6,121 nt of DNA from Anaerobacillus sp. (GCA_007120055.1 SKOL01000549.1:1-6121); one strand, 5' to 3'; shown: positions 1-6,121, counted from the stretch's first letter. The notes: generated from the sequence alone by a model not told the origin. Translations and numbers: made by a program.

Positions 1-262
1 CAGTGTTTCTAAGTCGAATATTCATTTTGCAATGAATTATTTGAAAATGGAGGAAATTCCAGTTCTTTCATATGATGTTGGTGGTAAAGTCGGTAGAAAG
101 TTATATTTCGTCCCCGAAACTTTTGACGTATTTATTAAGAAAATTGGTCAAGAGGCAAGGTTAGCAGAAGCTGTCCGTGCCGAAGAAAGCTACTTACACC
201 AAATTAAACGATCAAGAGCCCAAAAAGCAAAATCTGCAGATAACTTAACCTTATTTGAGTGA
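1..262 (+). CDS. cheD: Chemoreceptor glutamine deamidase CheD, 3' part only
   Basis: The reading frame is open from base 2 and ends at TGA 260-262, giving the last 86 residues; the gene starts before the window. CheD deamidates receptor glutamines to glutamates and, in Bacillus, also works with CheC in adaptation. The recognisable part is the C-terminal CheD core: a helix (SNIHFAMNYLKMEEIPVL), the DVGGKVGRK motif at visible residues 25-33, and the final strands LYFVPETFDVFIKKIG. The family normally ends near this last strand. Here about 37 further residues follow, rich in charged residues and alanine (QEARLAEAVRAEESYLHQ, then KRSRAQKAK) and probably helical. The catalytic Cys and His lie in the missing N-terminal part, so activity cannot be judged. 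The internal ATG at 32 is not a start, because the homology continues upstream of it. cheB follows 43 bases downstream. The assignment rests on remembered family motifs. Confidence 0.87.
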   Translation, partial: SVSKSNIHFAMNYLKMEEIPVLSYDVGGKVGRKLYFVPETFDVFIKKIGQEARLAEAVRAEESYLHQIKRSRAQKAKSADNLTLFE

Positions 263-273
263 GATTACTCAAA
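254..273 (+). other. Small inverted repeat over the cheD stop codon
   Basis: TTTGAGT (254-260) and ACTCAAA (267-273) are perfect reverse complements separated by GAGATT. The stem is 7 bp, mostly A/T, and includes the first base of the cheD TGA stop. It could form a weak RNA hairpin between the two genes. No T-run follows, so it is not a convincing terminator, and it may have no function. Confidence 0.35.
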
Positions 274-295
274 ACTCAAAACTCGCAACTCGTAA
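268..295 (+). repeat. 7-bp tandem repeat, four copies, leading into the cheB RBS
   Basis: Four consecutive heptamers can be read: CTCAAAA (268-274), CTCAAAA (275-281), CTCGCAA (282-288) and CTCGTAA (289-295). The first two are identical; the last two differ from them at two positions each, and the last overlaps the first bases of the cheB Shine-Dalgarno sequence. The array fills most of the cheD-cheB gap. A 7-base unit is not a multiple of three, but this is non-coding if cheB starts at 306, so copy-number change would alter only the leader length. Confidence 0.7.
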
Positions 296-302
296 GGAGG
301 TG
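293..302 (+). promoter_or_regulatory. Strong RBS that fixes the cheB start at TTG 306
   Basis: TAAGGAGGTG is an uninterrupted 10-base complement to the 3' end of Bacillus-type 16S rRNA. AAGGAGG (294-300) ends 5 bases before TTG 306-308. This makes 306 the start rather than the in-frame TTG at 255, which overlaps the end of cheD, lacks such a site and would add 17 residues unlike the family. Confidence 0.88.
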
Positions 303-305
303 GTT

Positions 306-1373
306 TTGATAGGAAAGAAGATTAAAGTGTTAATTATTGATGATTCTGCTCTCGTCCGTGAATTATTAAAACGAATATTATCAAAAGATCAAGAAATTGA
401 AGTTGTCGGTTCAACTGTTGACCCGATTTATGCGATAAAAAAATTAAAAGAATTTAAGCCTGATGTCATTACGTTAGATTTAGAGATGCCAAGGATGGAT
501 GGTTTAACCTTTTTAAGAAAATTAATGGCGGTTATACCTACGCCTGTCATCATTATAAGTTCACGTGCTGAAAAAGGAAGTGAGATTTCTTTAAAAGCAT
601 TAGAATTAGGAGCTATAGATGTAGTTTTAAAGCCATCTGCAATGTTACAATCTTCACTTTTCGAAATTGAACAAGAGATCATTACTAAAGTGAAAAGTGC
701 TGCTAAAGTTAATATGACGGAGTTGAGGAAGCAAGCTAGGAAAAAGATAGCATCAAGAAACGAAGCAACTCCTGCGACAATTCAATTACTACAATCAAAC
801 ACAGATAAAATAATTGCGATCGGTGCTTCTACTGGAGGAACAGTTGCGATTAGATCCATATTAGAGCAATTACCAGCTAATTTACCAGGAATATTAATCG
901 TTCTGCATATGCCAGTAGGATTCACAAGTTCGTATGCCGATAGTTTAAATGCGTCTTGTAGATTAACAGTAAAAGAAGCGGTTAATGGTGAGTTGCTTCG
1001 AAAAGGGTTTGCTTACATAGCTCCAGGTGGAAAACATATTTTATTAAAGAAAAGTCATCAAAAAGGTTATTTTATCAGCCTTGAAGAAACACCACCTGTA
1101 AACCGTCATCGTCCTTCTGTAGATGTTTTGTTTTCATCTGTTACGAGAGAAGCAAAGAATAACTGCATTGGTGTAATACTAACTGGGATGGGGAATGACG
1201 GTGCCAACGGTTTAAAAGAAATGCACGACAATGGGGCATGGACAATTGCTCAAGATGAAAAAACATCGATCGTTCATGGAATGCCAAAACAAGCGATCAA
1301 ATTAGGGGCAGTTGATGAAGTTATCCCTTTGCAAGAAATGCCAAATGCAATCGTACAAGCATTACAAAAATAA
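306..1373 (+). CDS. cheB: Chemotaxis response regulator protein-glutamate methylesterase CheB
   Basis: This 355-residue cytoplasmic protein has the normal length for CheB, which hydrolyses methyl-glutamate esters on chemoreceptors and can also deamidate receptor glutamines; phosphorylation of its receiver by CheA activates it. Residues 5-120 form an intact receiver: acidic pair D12/D13, phospho-acceptor D58 in LDLEMPRMDG, S85/S86 after the fourth strand, and K109 in LKPS. A linker of about 45 residues precedes the methylesterase domain (about 167-355). The catalytic triad is complete: S175 in IGASTGG, H201 in VLHMP and D298 in TGMGNDG. Translation starts at TTG, placed by a near-perfect ribosome binding site, and this rarer start codon may lower expression. 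The gene lies between cheD and the receptor it presumably modifies. I see no missing key residue. Chemotaxis CheB and CheB of alternative chemosensory systems cannot be separated by sequence alone. Confidence 0.97.
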   Translation: MIGKKIKVLIIDDSALVRELLKRILSKDQEIEVVGSTVDPIYAIKKLKEFKPDVITLDLEMPRMDGLTFLRKLMAVIPTPVIIISSRAEKGSEISLKALELGAIDVVLKPSAMLQSSLFEIEQEIITKVKSAAKVNMTELRKQARKKIASRNEATPATIQLLQSNTDKIIAIGASTGGTVAIRSILEQLPANLPGILIVLHMPVGFTSSYADSLNASCRLTVKEAVNGELLRKGFAYIAPGGKHILLKKSHQKGYFISLEETPPVNRHRPSVDVLFSSVTREAKNNCIGVILTGMGNDGANGLKEMHDNGAWTIAQDEKTSIVHGMPKQAIKLGAVDEVIPLQEMPNAIVQALQK

Positions 1374-1421
1374 TCCATTGTAGAAAGAGAGCTAAAAGAA
1401 AATATATTGAAAAACCTTTCT

Positions 1422-1427
1422 AGGGAG
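1422..1427 (+). promoter_or_regulatory. RBS for the MCP gene
   Basis: AGGGAG lies 8 bases before ATG 1436-1438, a good spacing, though the match is weaker than the AAGGAGG sites of cheB and cheW. It is the only purine-rich candidate in the 62-base gap after cheB, which holds no other recognisable signal. Confidence 0.75.
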
Positions 1428-1435
1428 TTGAAGAT

Positions 1436-3520
1436 ATGAAAAAGAAATTTTCTTTAAATGTAAGTCTTAAAGTAAAAATGATAGGTCTATTTTTACTAGT
1501 AGGAATTCTTCCACTAATCGTTGTTAGCTTTTTAAATTATAACGCTGCAAGTAATAATGTTAGAGAAGAAATTTTAGCGAAAAATAATATGTATCAAGAA
1601 TTAGTTAGCTCAGAACTCGATGAGTATTTTGAATTTAGAAAAAGAAATGCTGAATTGTTAGCTGAAACACCAGGAGTTTATGAAAGCTTGCAAGTTCTAG
1701 ATGAACAAAATGGTGACACTACAAGCTCAGAGTGGTTGGAAAGAGAAGCGATATTATCGGAATTAGTCGCTTCAGCTGTAGAGAAGATGGACTACCTGTT
1801 AATGTATTTTACAGATGTAGAAGGAAACGTTGTTTATAGTGATTATCGCGATTTAATAGGTCAAAACATGTACGATCGTGAGTACATTCAACGTGCCGTT
1901 CAAGGTGAAAGCTACTGGTCAGCGTTGTTTCATTCAGGGGTTGTTAATGATAACGTTTTAGCAGTTGGTGCTCCAATTCGTGAAAATGGTCGTACTGGTA
2001 ATGTTATTGGGACATTAAGTGTCGTCGTAGACCAAGCGAGATTAGACGCTGTTGTTCATGCAGGACTTTCATCATTAGGGGAAACCGCAGATGCTTACTT
2101 AATCGACGCAGAAGGAACATTATTAACGAATACAATGTTTGGGGAGTATCGTTCGAATGCGGCATTAAATGAATCTATAAATACTGAAGCTGTAAGAATG
2201 CTCGGTCCGCAAGTACGCTCAGAAAATCATGCGTTTGCAGAGGCAGTTGAATATTTAGATTACGAAGGGGCACCTGTAATTGGGATGATCGGCGTCTTAA
2301 ATTTAGGTGATACTCCAGCAGGGTTGATAGTTGAAGTTTATCAGGAGGAAGCGTTTGCTGGGTTAGTTAGTATGAGAAATATGATTTTTATTATTGCGTT
2401 AATTGCGATTCCAATTATTGCTGTGGTAGGATTGTTTATTTCGCAAAGCCTTTCTAAGCCGATTAAAGAAACACAAGAGATTGTTAGCTTAATAGGTGAA
2501 AATGACTTTAGAGAAAAAGCTACCGTCTATACTAACGATGAAGTTGGTCAAATGGCGAAAGATTTAAATCAAACGATTGATAATTTATCAGAAACGATCT
2601 TCAGGGTAAGGAATGCCTCGGATACAGTTTCGCATGGTGCCGAAGAAATTGCTTCAGGTAACCAAGATTTATCACAACGTACCGAAGAGCAAGCATCGTC
2701 GTTAGAAGAAATTTCATCAACAATTGAAGAAATGACATCTTCATTAGAGGGCTCTGCAGCGAATGCCAATGAAGCCGATCACATTTCACAACAAACGATG
2801 GGTATCGTTCAATCTGGAGAAACGGTTGTTGTTGATTTACGTGAGGCAATGTCAGAAATCACAAAAGGAAGTAATGAAATTAGTGAAATAATTTCAACCG
2901 TAAATGATATCGCCTTCCAAACGAACTTACTAGCTTTAAATGCTGCCGTTGAAGCTGCAAGAGCAGGTGATCAAGGAAGAGGATTTGCTGTTGTTGCTGC
3001 GGAAGTTCGTAATCTTGCAGGCAGAAGTGCTGAAGCTGCAAAAGAAATTTCAAAGTTAATACAAGATAGCATCGTTCGAGTGGATAAAGGAAACGAGCTT
3101 ATGACCTCAACAGAGAAAGTTTTAAAGGAAATTGTTGAAAATACGCAACGAACAACAGATGTTGTTGGTGAAATCGCCGCGTCTTTAAAAGAACAGTCGA
3201 TGGCAGCTGGGGATATTCGCTCAGCTATTGAAGAGCTAAACCAAGTAACGCAGCAAAATGCTTCACTTGTTGAAGAGATTGCTAGCTCTAGTGAGAATAT
3301 GATGAGTGAATCTGTTGAATTGTCTAACTTAATCGGGGTATTTAAGCTAACTAATGATAAAGGTACCATAATGCAACCACAAAAAAAGTTAGTGAGCACA
3401 AATGCTATGAAAGAAAAGGATAAAGAGCCTTTACCGACACGCAAAAAACATCGTTCTGAACAAGAGACAAATCAAGAAGATGATTTTGACTTTAATGAAG
3501 ATGACTTTGAAAAGTTTTAA
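1436..3520 (+). CDS. Transmembrane methyl-accepting chemotaxis protein (dCache-like sensor, HAMP, MCP signal)
   Basis: A 694-residue chemoreceptor. A basic N-terminus is followed by TM1 (about 15-35), a large extracellular sensor (36-313), TM2 (about 316-337), HAMP (338-391, with P342 and the DEVGQM motif at 368-373) and a cytoplasmic signalling coiled coil (391-638). The sensor looks like a double Cache domain, with [10 protein letters not shown] then [10 protein letters not shown] in the distal half and [15 protein letters not shown] in the second half. The ligand is unknown, and I do not see the RxWY signature of amino-acid-binding dCache domains. The hairpin tip is [20 protein letters not shown] (492-511). 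Likely methylation pairs are E424/E425 and E431/E432, plus E613/E614 on the return helix. The return helix ends in GVFKL (634-638), followed by a charged linker of about 45 residues and an acidic-aromatic tail ending DFEKF. Tip and flanks align by eye without gaps to E. coli-type receptors. CheB and CheD upstream and CheW downstream fit this as the cluster's own receptor. Confidence 0.96.
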   Translation: MKKKFSLNVSLKVKMIGLFLLVGILPLIVVSFLNYNAASNNVREEILAKNNMYQELVSSELDEYFEFRKRNAELLAETPGVYESLQVLDEQNGDTTSSEWLEREAILSELVASAVEKMDYLLMYFTDVEGNVVYSDYRDLIGQNMYDREYIQRAVQGESYWSALFHSGVVNDNVLAVGAPIRENGRTGNVIGTLSVVVDQARLDAVVHAGLSSLGETADAYLIDAEGTLLTNTMFGEYRSNAALNESINTEAVRMLGPQVRSENHAFAEAVEYLDYEGAPVIGMIGVLNLGDTPAGLIVEVYQEEAFAGLVSMRNMIFIIALIAIPIIAVVGLFISQSLSKPIKETQEIVSLIGENDFREKATVYTNDEVGQMAKDLNQTIDNLSETIFRVRNASDTVSHGAEEIASGNQDLSQRTEEQASSLEEISSTIEEMTSSLEGSAANANEADHISQQTMGIVQSGETVVVDLREAMSEITKGSNEISEIISTVNDIAFQTNLLALNAAVEAARAGDQGRGFAVVAAEVRNLAGRSAEAAKEISKLIQDSIVRVDKGNELMTSTEKVLKEIVENTQRTTDVVGEIAASLKEQSMAAGDIRSAIEELNQVTQQNASLVEEIASSSENMMSESVELSNLIGVFKLTNDKGTIMQPQKKLVSTNAMKEKDKEPLPTRKKHRSEQETNQEDDFDFNEDDFEKF
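3476..3511 (+). repeat. Imperfect 21-base direct repeat coding the MCP C-terminus
   Basis: GAAGATGATTTTGAC (3476-3490) recurs as GAAGATGACTTTGAA (3497-3511), offset by 21 bases and differing at two of 15 positions. In protein this is a 7-residue tandem pair, EDDFDFN (681-687) and EDDFEKF (688-694), which forms the extreme C-terminus. The second copy carries the pentapeptide-like end DFEKF. Confidence 0.7.
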
Positions 3521-3522
3521 AA

Positions 3523-3529
3523 AAGGAGG
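3523..3529 (+). promoter_or_regulatory. RBS that fixes the cheW start at ATG 3538
   Basis: AAGGAGG lies immediately after the MCP stop codon and 8 bases before ATG 3538. An in-frame GTG at 3532 would be only 2 bases from it, too close for initiation, so ATG 3538 is the start. Confidence 0.88.
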
Positions 3530-3537
3530 CAGTGCTC

Positions 3538-4134
3538 ATGAGTAGTAACCAACAATCCCATCCAATATTAAATCAACAGCTTATGAATGCGTCTCGGGAT
3601 AATCAATTTGTAACTTTTCAAGTTGGCGAAGAGTTTTATGGCATTGAAATTATGATCGTTCAAGAAATTATTCGTTATAAAAAACCAACGAGAGTGTTTA
3701 ATTCCCTCCCTGTGATTAAAGGTGTCATTAATTTCAGGGGGGATATTATCCCGATCATTGATATGAATATTAAATTTAAGTTGCCGCCTAAAGAGTATGA
3801 TGAATATACGGTCGTCATAGTTGTTGAAGTTAAAGGAAAGACGATGGGCATCATCGTAGATCGAATTTCTGATATTTTAACTTTTGAAAAAGAAGAAATT
3901 AAAGTCGTTGATAATGAGTTAGCTGAAGATATGAAAACAAACTATTTACGAGGGTTAGTTGATACTGACGACCGTGTTATAATGTTGTTAGACCCTTTTA
4001 AATTACTTACTTTTGATGAATTAAATCAAATCATCGAAATGAATGATAATGAAGCAGATAAAGACAAATCCGAAAATATAACTGCAATAAGAAGGACAGG
4101 GGGCGATGATAATGGAACAAATCAAAAATGGTAA
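3538..4134 (+). CDS. cheW: Chemotaxis coupling protein CheW
   Basis: CheW links the receptor tip to the P5 domain of the histidine kinase CheA in the cytoplasmic array. This protein has 198 residues; simple CheW proteins are usually about 140-170. The CheW fold spans about 22-166: QFVTFQVGEEFYGIEI (first strands), IKGVINFRGDIIPIID (60-75, with the conserved NxRG arginine at R67), MGIIVDRISDIL (103-114) and YLRGLVDTDDRVIMLLDPFKLL (136-157). There is no fused receiver domain, so this is CheW and not CheV. The extra length is a polar N-terminal segment of about 20 residues and a hydrophilic C-terminal tail (about 167-198, rich in D, E, N and K) that looks disordered. The last codons overlap the next gene, so the tail may partly reflect the need to hold that gene's start signals. 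It sits 17 bases after the MCP stop, consistent with matched receptor and coupler expression. Confidence 0.96.
   Translation: MSSNQQSHPILNQQLMNASRDNQFVTFQVGEEFYGIEIMIVQEIIRYKKPTRVFNSLPVIKGVINFRGDIIPIIDMNIKFKLPPKEYDEYTVVIVVEVKGKTMGIIVDRISDILTFEKEEIKVVDNELAEDMKTNYLRGLVDTDDRVIMLLDPFKLLTFDELNQIIEMNDNEADKDKSENITAIRRTGGDDNGTNQKW
4092..4103 (+). promoter_or_regulatory. RBS of the STAS gene, inside the end of cheW
   Basis: AAGGACAGGGGG carries two purine-rich stretches. AGGGGG (4098-4103) is 8 bases before ATG 4112 and 2 bases before ATG 4106. AAGGA (4092-4096) is 9 bases before ATG 4106. Either ATG is possible and they differ by two residues; I prefer 4112. Confidence 0.6.
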
Positions 4135-4420
4135 CGGAAAAGTGACATTAATCCCAGAAGGTAGAATTGATGTCGTTAATTCCCAAAACTTAAAACAAGA
4201 GTTATTAAATTTATACAATGACGGAGTTAAAGAAATTGTCATTGATTTTTCGAAGATTACTAGTATTGATAGTTCTGGGCTTGGAAAATTACTTCTGTTT
4301 CAAAAAAAGTTAAAAGAACGTGGTGGAGAATTACGAATTATTAATGTAACGAACGACTATATTCAAAATATGTTTAAAATGATCCATCTTAATAAAGTCA
4401 TTAAGATTGAAAATATGTAA
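4112..4420 (+). CDS. STAS-domain anti-sigma factor antagonist-like protein (SpoIIAA/RsbV type)
   Basis: A small cytoplasmic protein of 102 residues that is all STAS domain: VTLIPEGRIDVVNSQNLK (11-28), VKEIVIDFSKITSIDSSGLG (39-58) and ELRIINVTNDYIQNMFKMIHL (73-93). Antagonists of this family bind an anti-sigma kinase (SpoIIAB/RsbW) when unphosphorylated, and phosphorylation on a serine abolishes this. The expected site is S54 in the intact D-S-S-G-L-G motif (53-58). The start overlaps the end of cheW by 23 bases in another frame, implying translational coupling; ATG 4106 would add two residues. The next gene encodes a SpoIIE-type phosphatase, the enzyme class that dephosphorylates such proteins, so the two are a probable substrate-enzyme pair. 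No separate anti-sigma kinase or sigma gene is visible. Similar STAS proteins can also regulate non-sigma partners, so the target is open. Confidence 0.93.
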   Translation: MEQIKNGNGKVTLIPEGRIDVVNSQNLKQELLNLYNDGVKEIVIDFSKITSIDSSGLGKLLLFQKKLKERGGELRIINVTNDYIQNMFKMIHLNKVIKIENM

Positions 4421-4433
4421 ACACATTTCGGGC

Positions 4434-4440
4434 CGAGGAG
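4434..4440 (+). promoter_or_regulatory. RBS of the phosphatase gene
   Basis: CGAGGAG ends 8 bases before ATG 4449-4451 in the 28-base gap after the STAS gene. It supports ATG 4449 as the start. Confidence 0.75.
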
Positions 4441-4448
4441 CTTTTGAT

Positions 4449-6121
4449 ATGGAGGCAAACATAAAAGTATTAATTATTTGTAAGGATGAAGGAGAGAGTT
4501 GCCCCCTTCTGCAATTATTAAGTGAGGACAAAGCCATTATCTGTTCAACAATGACTAGTATCGGTGACGAGGTTTTGTACAATAATAATCTTGCGCCTTT
4601 TCTTTTGAAAAACGAGGTTGACACCATCATTTTATGTGATAGTTTTCAACAACTAAGTATTTTACAAACGATTAAACTGTTTAAAGAAAAAGATATATTA
4701 ATACCGATTATTGTAATTTCAAGTCGCAATGAAACTAGTTTAGCCGTCGAGGTTATGAAAGCTGGTGGAGAAAATTTTTTAGTAAGGAACGAATTATCTT
4801 CCAGTCGACTCATTGATACAGTTTATAGTGCCTTGCAATCACGGGAAGAGCAAAAACAGTTGAAAAAGGTTCGTATAGAAAACCAAAAACTTTCACAAAC
4901 AATCGAACAAAGTCCAGTATCTATCGTCATTACAGATGCCGAGACAAATAAAATTGAGTATGCGAACCCCATGTTCTCAAAGTTAACTGGATATTCTTTA
5001 CAAGAAGTGATCGGGGAATCTCCAAGTATTTTAAAGTCTGGTAAAAAAACAGCAAATGAGTACAAATACTTATGGGAAACGATTTTATCCGGATTGACAT
5101 GGAAGGGCGAGTTTGTTAACCGAAAAAAAGACGGTAGCCTTTATTGTGTAGCGGCAACGATAAGTCCGATTAAAATAAATAATAGTGAAACTACTCATTT
5201 TGTTGGTATTCATCAAGATATTAGTCAGCAAAAAAGAGCAGAACTAGATCTGAAAAGTTATGCAAGAAAGCTTGAAAATAAAAGTGAAGAACTTGAAAGT
5301 GCCTATGAATCTATTGAGGAAAATATTCAAAGGGCAAGAAGGCTGCACCGTCACTTTTTCCCTAATAGCTTTCCGGAAATGGAAGAAGTTCAACTTGACG
5401 CATTTTATGAACCTGCTGATAAAATTGGTAGTGATTATTACAACTTTGTTAAGATTAATAATCAACTAATTATTTACGTTGTAGACGTATCAGGCAGTGG
5501 TATTAGCGGGGCTTTTATTAATATTTTTATTCGACAAAAGATTAATCGGTTTCTTTATGTTGAAGAAGGAGTAGAACGTAAAAGAATCTCACCGAAAGAA
5601 ATGCTCAATTTTTTAGCAGAAGAGTTTCTGCAAGAAAATTTTCCAGAAGAATATTATATATGTTTTTACGTTTGTGTTTTAGATCTTGAAACGAAACAGT
5701 TAACGTACAGCAATGCTGGTATTCAAGTTCCACCTGCATTAATTAAAAACGGAGAGCTTGAATCGTTAACACTTGGTGGGCTCCCCATTAGTCGGATGAT
5801 TGATATTGAATTATTGAGCTATGAAGAAGAGACCGTTTTATTTGATGAAAACGCAACGCTTGTTATAGCGACTGACGGTCTTGTTGAAAGTGTTGAAAAT
5901 GGTAACGGTAATATGTACGGTATTGAGCGTTTTCAAGAAATAGTCCGTAATTATTACTTCTTACCACCGAAACAGTTAAAAAACGTGATTAATTCAGATA
6001 TTCAGCCGATTATCGATGCCGAGTATCCGAACGATGATATTACTTATGTCATTATTCAACAGAATTTTGAAGTAATTGATAAAAAACAGTTTATTTCTAA
6101 AAGTGATTGTAATGATGTTGA
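4449..6121 (+). CDS. Receiver-like/PAS/SpoIIE-type PP2C serine phosphatase, 3' end beyond the window
   Basis: The frame stays open to the window edge (557 complete codons). Residues 4-130 resemble a receiver fold (KVLIICKDE, VDTIILCD, IPIIVISSRNE, AGGENFLVRNEL), but the acidic pair is C11/K12, the phospho-acceptor position is C63 or a shifted D64, and the conserved lysine is R113. Residues about 150-262 are a PAS domain (IVITDAETNKIEYANPMFSK, GYSLQEVIGE, WKGEFVNRKKDGSLY, GIHQDISQQKRAE). A charged coiled coil (about 262-303) leads to a SpoIIE/RsbU phosphatase (about 296-538): ARRLHRHFFP, EPADKIGSDYYNF (320-333), VDVSGSG (345-351), ATDGLVE (474-480) and NDDITYVII (528-536). The metal-binding aspartates of the last three motifs are present. 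This enzyme class removes phosphate from the serine of STAS antagonists, and such a gene is immediately upstream. PAS or receiver input probably controls it. Sequence continues past the phosphatase fold, so a further domain may follow. Confidence 0.92.
   Translation, partial: MEANIKVLIICKDEGESCPLLQLLSEDKAIICSTMTSIGDEVLYNNNLAPFLLKNEVDTIILCDSFQQLSILQTIKLFKEKDILIPIIVISSRNETSLAVEVMKAGGENFLVRNELSSSRLIDTVYSALQSREEQKQLKKVRIENQKLSQTIEQSPVSIVITDAETNKIEYANPMFSKLTGYSLQEVIGESPSILKSGKKTANEYKYLWETILSGLTWKGEFVNRKKDGSLYCVAATISPIKINNSETTHFVGIHQDISQQKRAELDLKSYARKLENKSEELESAYESIEENIQRARRLHRHFFPNSFPEMEEVQLDAFYEPADKIGSDYYNFVKINNQLIIYVVDVSGSGISGAFINIFIRQKINRFLYVEEGVERKRISPKEMLNFLAEEFLQENFPEEYYICFYVCVLDLETKQLTYSNAGIQVPPALIKNGELESLTLGGLPISRMIDIELLSYEEETVLFDENATLVIATDGLVESVENGNGNMYGIERFQEIVRNYYFLPPKQLKNVINSDIQPIIDAEYPNDDITYVIIQQNFEVIDKKQFISKSDCNDV

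Noticed and set aside
255..305. A longer cheB starting at TTG 255
   Set aside because: It would overlap the end of cheD, place the strong ribosome binding site inside the coding sequence and add 17 residues not expected in the family. TTG 306 is placed correctly behind that site.
1381..1422. Inverted repeat TAGAAAG / CTTTCTA in the cheB-MCP gap as a terminator
   Set aside because: The stem is only 7 A/T-rich base pairs with a 28-base loop and no T-run. It ends at the MCP ribosome binding site and may be chance.
1408..1437. A promoter from TTGAAA in the cheB-MCP gap
   Set aside because: No acceptable -10 element follows at 16-18 bases before the start codon; any -10 would fall in the ribosome binding site or coding region.
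2971..3444. A 157-codon open frame on the - strand inside the MCP gene
   Set aside because: It is antisense to the conserved MCP signalling helices, has no recognisable motif and is explained by the codon pattern of the real gene. The other antisense frames at 428-682, 2569-2769, 2601-2849, 4021-4242, 4331-4630, 4823-5065 and 5244-5465 are rejected for the same reason.
1436..3520. Amino-acid-binding dCache ligand for the MCP
   Set aside because: The sensor has Cache-like segments, but I cannot find the RxWY-type amino-acid signature, so no ligand is assigned.
5260..5469. A 69-codon + strand frame inside the phosphatase gene
   Set aside because: It lies in another frame across the coiled coil and conserved phosphatase motifs and has no ribosome binding site or recognisable protein features.

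Overview
The window is AT-rich, with all genes on the + strand, strong AAGGAGG-type ribosome binding sites, one TTG start and very short gaps. This pattern points to a low-GC Gram-positive bacterium, probably Bacillaceae-like. The genus cannot be named from the sequence.

The layout is one tight, apparently co-transcribed series of six genes: the 3' end of cheD (1-262), cheB (306-1373), a transmembrane methyl-accepting chemotaxis protein (1436-3520), cheW (3538-4134), a single-domain STAS anti-sigma-factor-antagonist-like protein (4112-4420), and a large multidomain protein with a receiver-like domain, a PAS domain, a coiled coil and a SpoIIE/RsbU-type PP2C phosphatase (4449 to the window end, incomplete). 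No gap exceeds 62 bases, and no terminator or internal promoter is evident, so the operon probably starts before and continues beyond the window.

The first four genes make a receptor with its adaptation and coupling proteins: the MCP senses outside the cell, CheW couples it to a CheA kinase, and CheB and CheD modify it. CheA and CheR are not in the window. The last two genes are the standard pair of a partner-switching module, in which a PP2C phosphatase removes a phosphate from a serine of a STAS antagonist. The main interest is this combination: a chemosensory array whose likely output is a partner switch (sigma factor or other target) rather than, or as well as, the flagellar motor. That link is inferred from gene order.

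Notable details are the phosphatase's receiver-like domain, which has lost most of its phosphorylation-pocket residues; an MCP whose signalling hairpin resembles the shorter E. coli type rather than the usual long Bacillus type; a C-terminal CheR-tether-like pentapeptide on that MCP that lies in a 7-residue duplication; and a 7-bp tandem repeat running into the cheB ribosome binding site.
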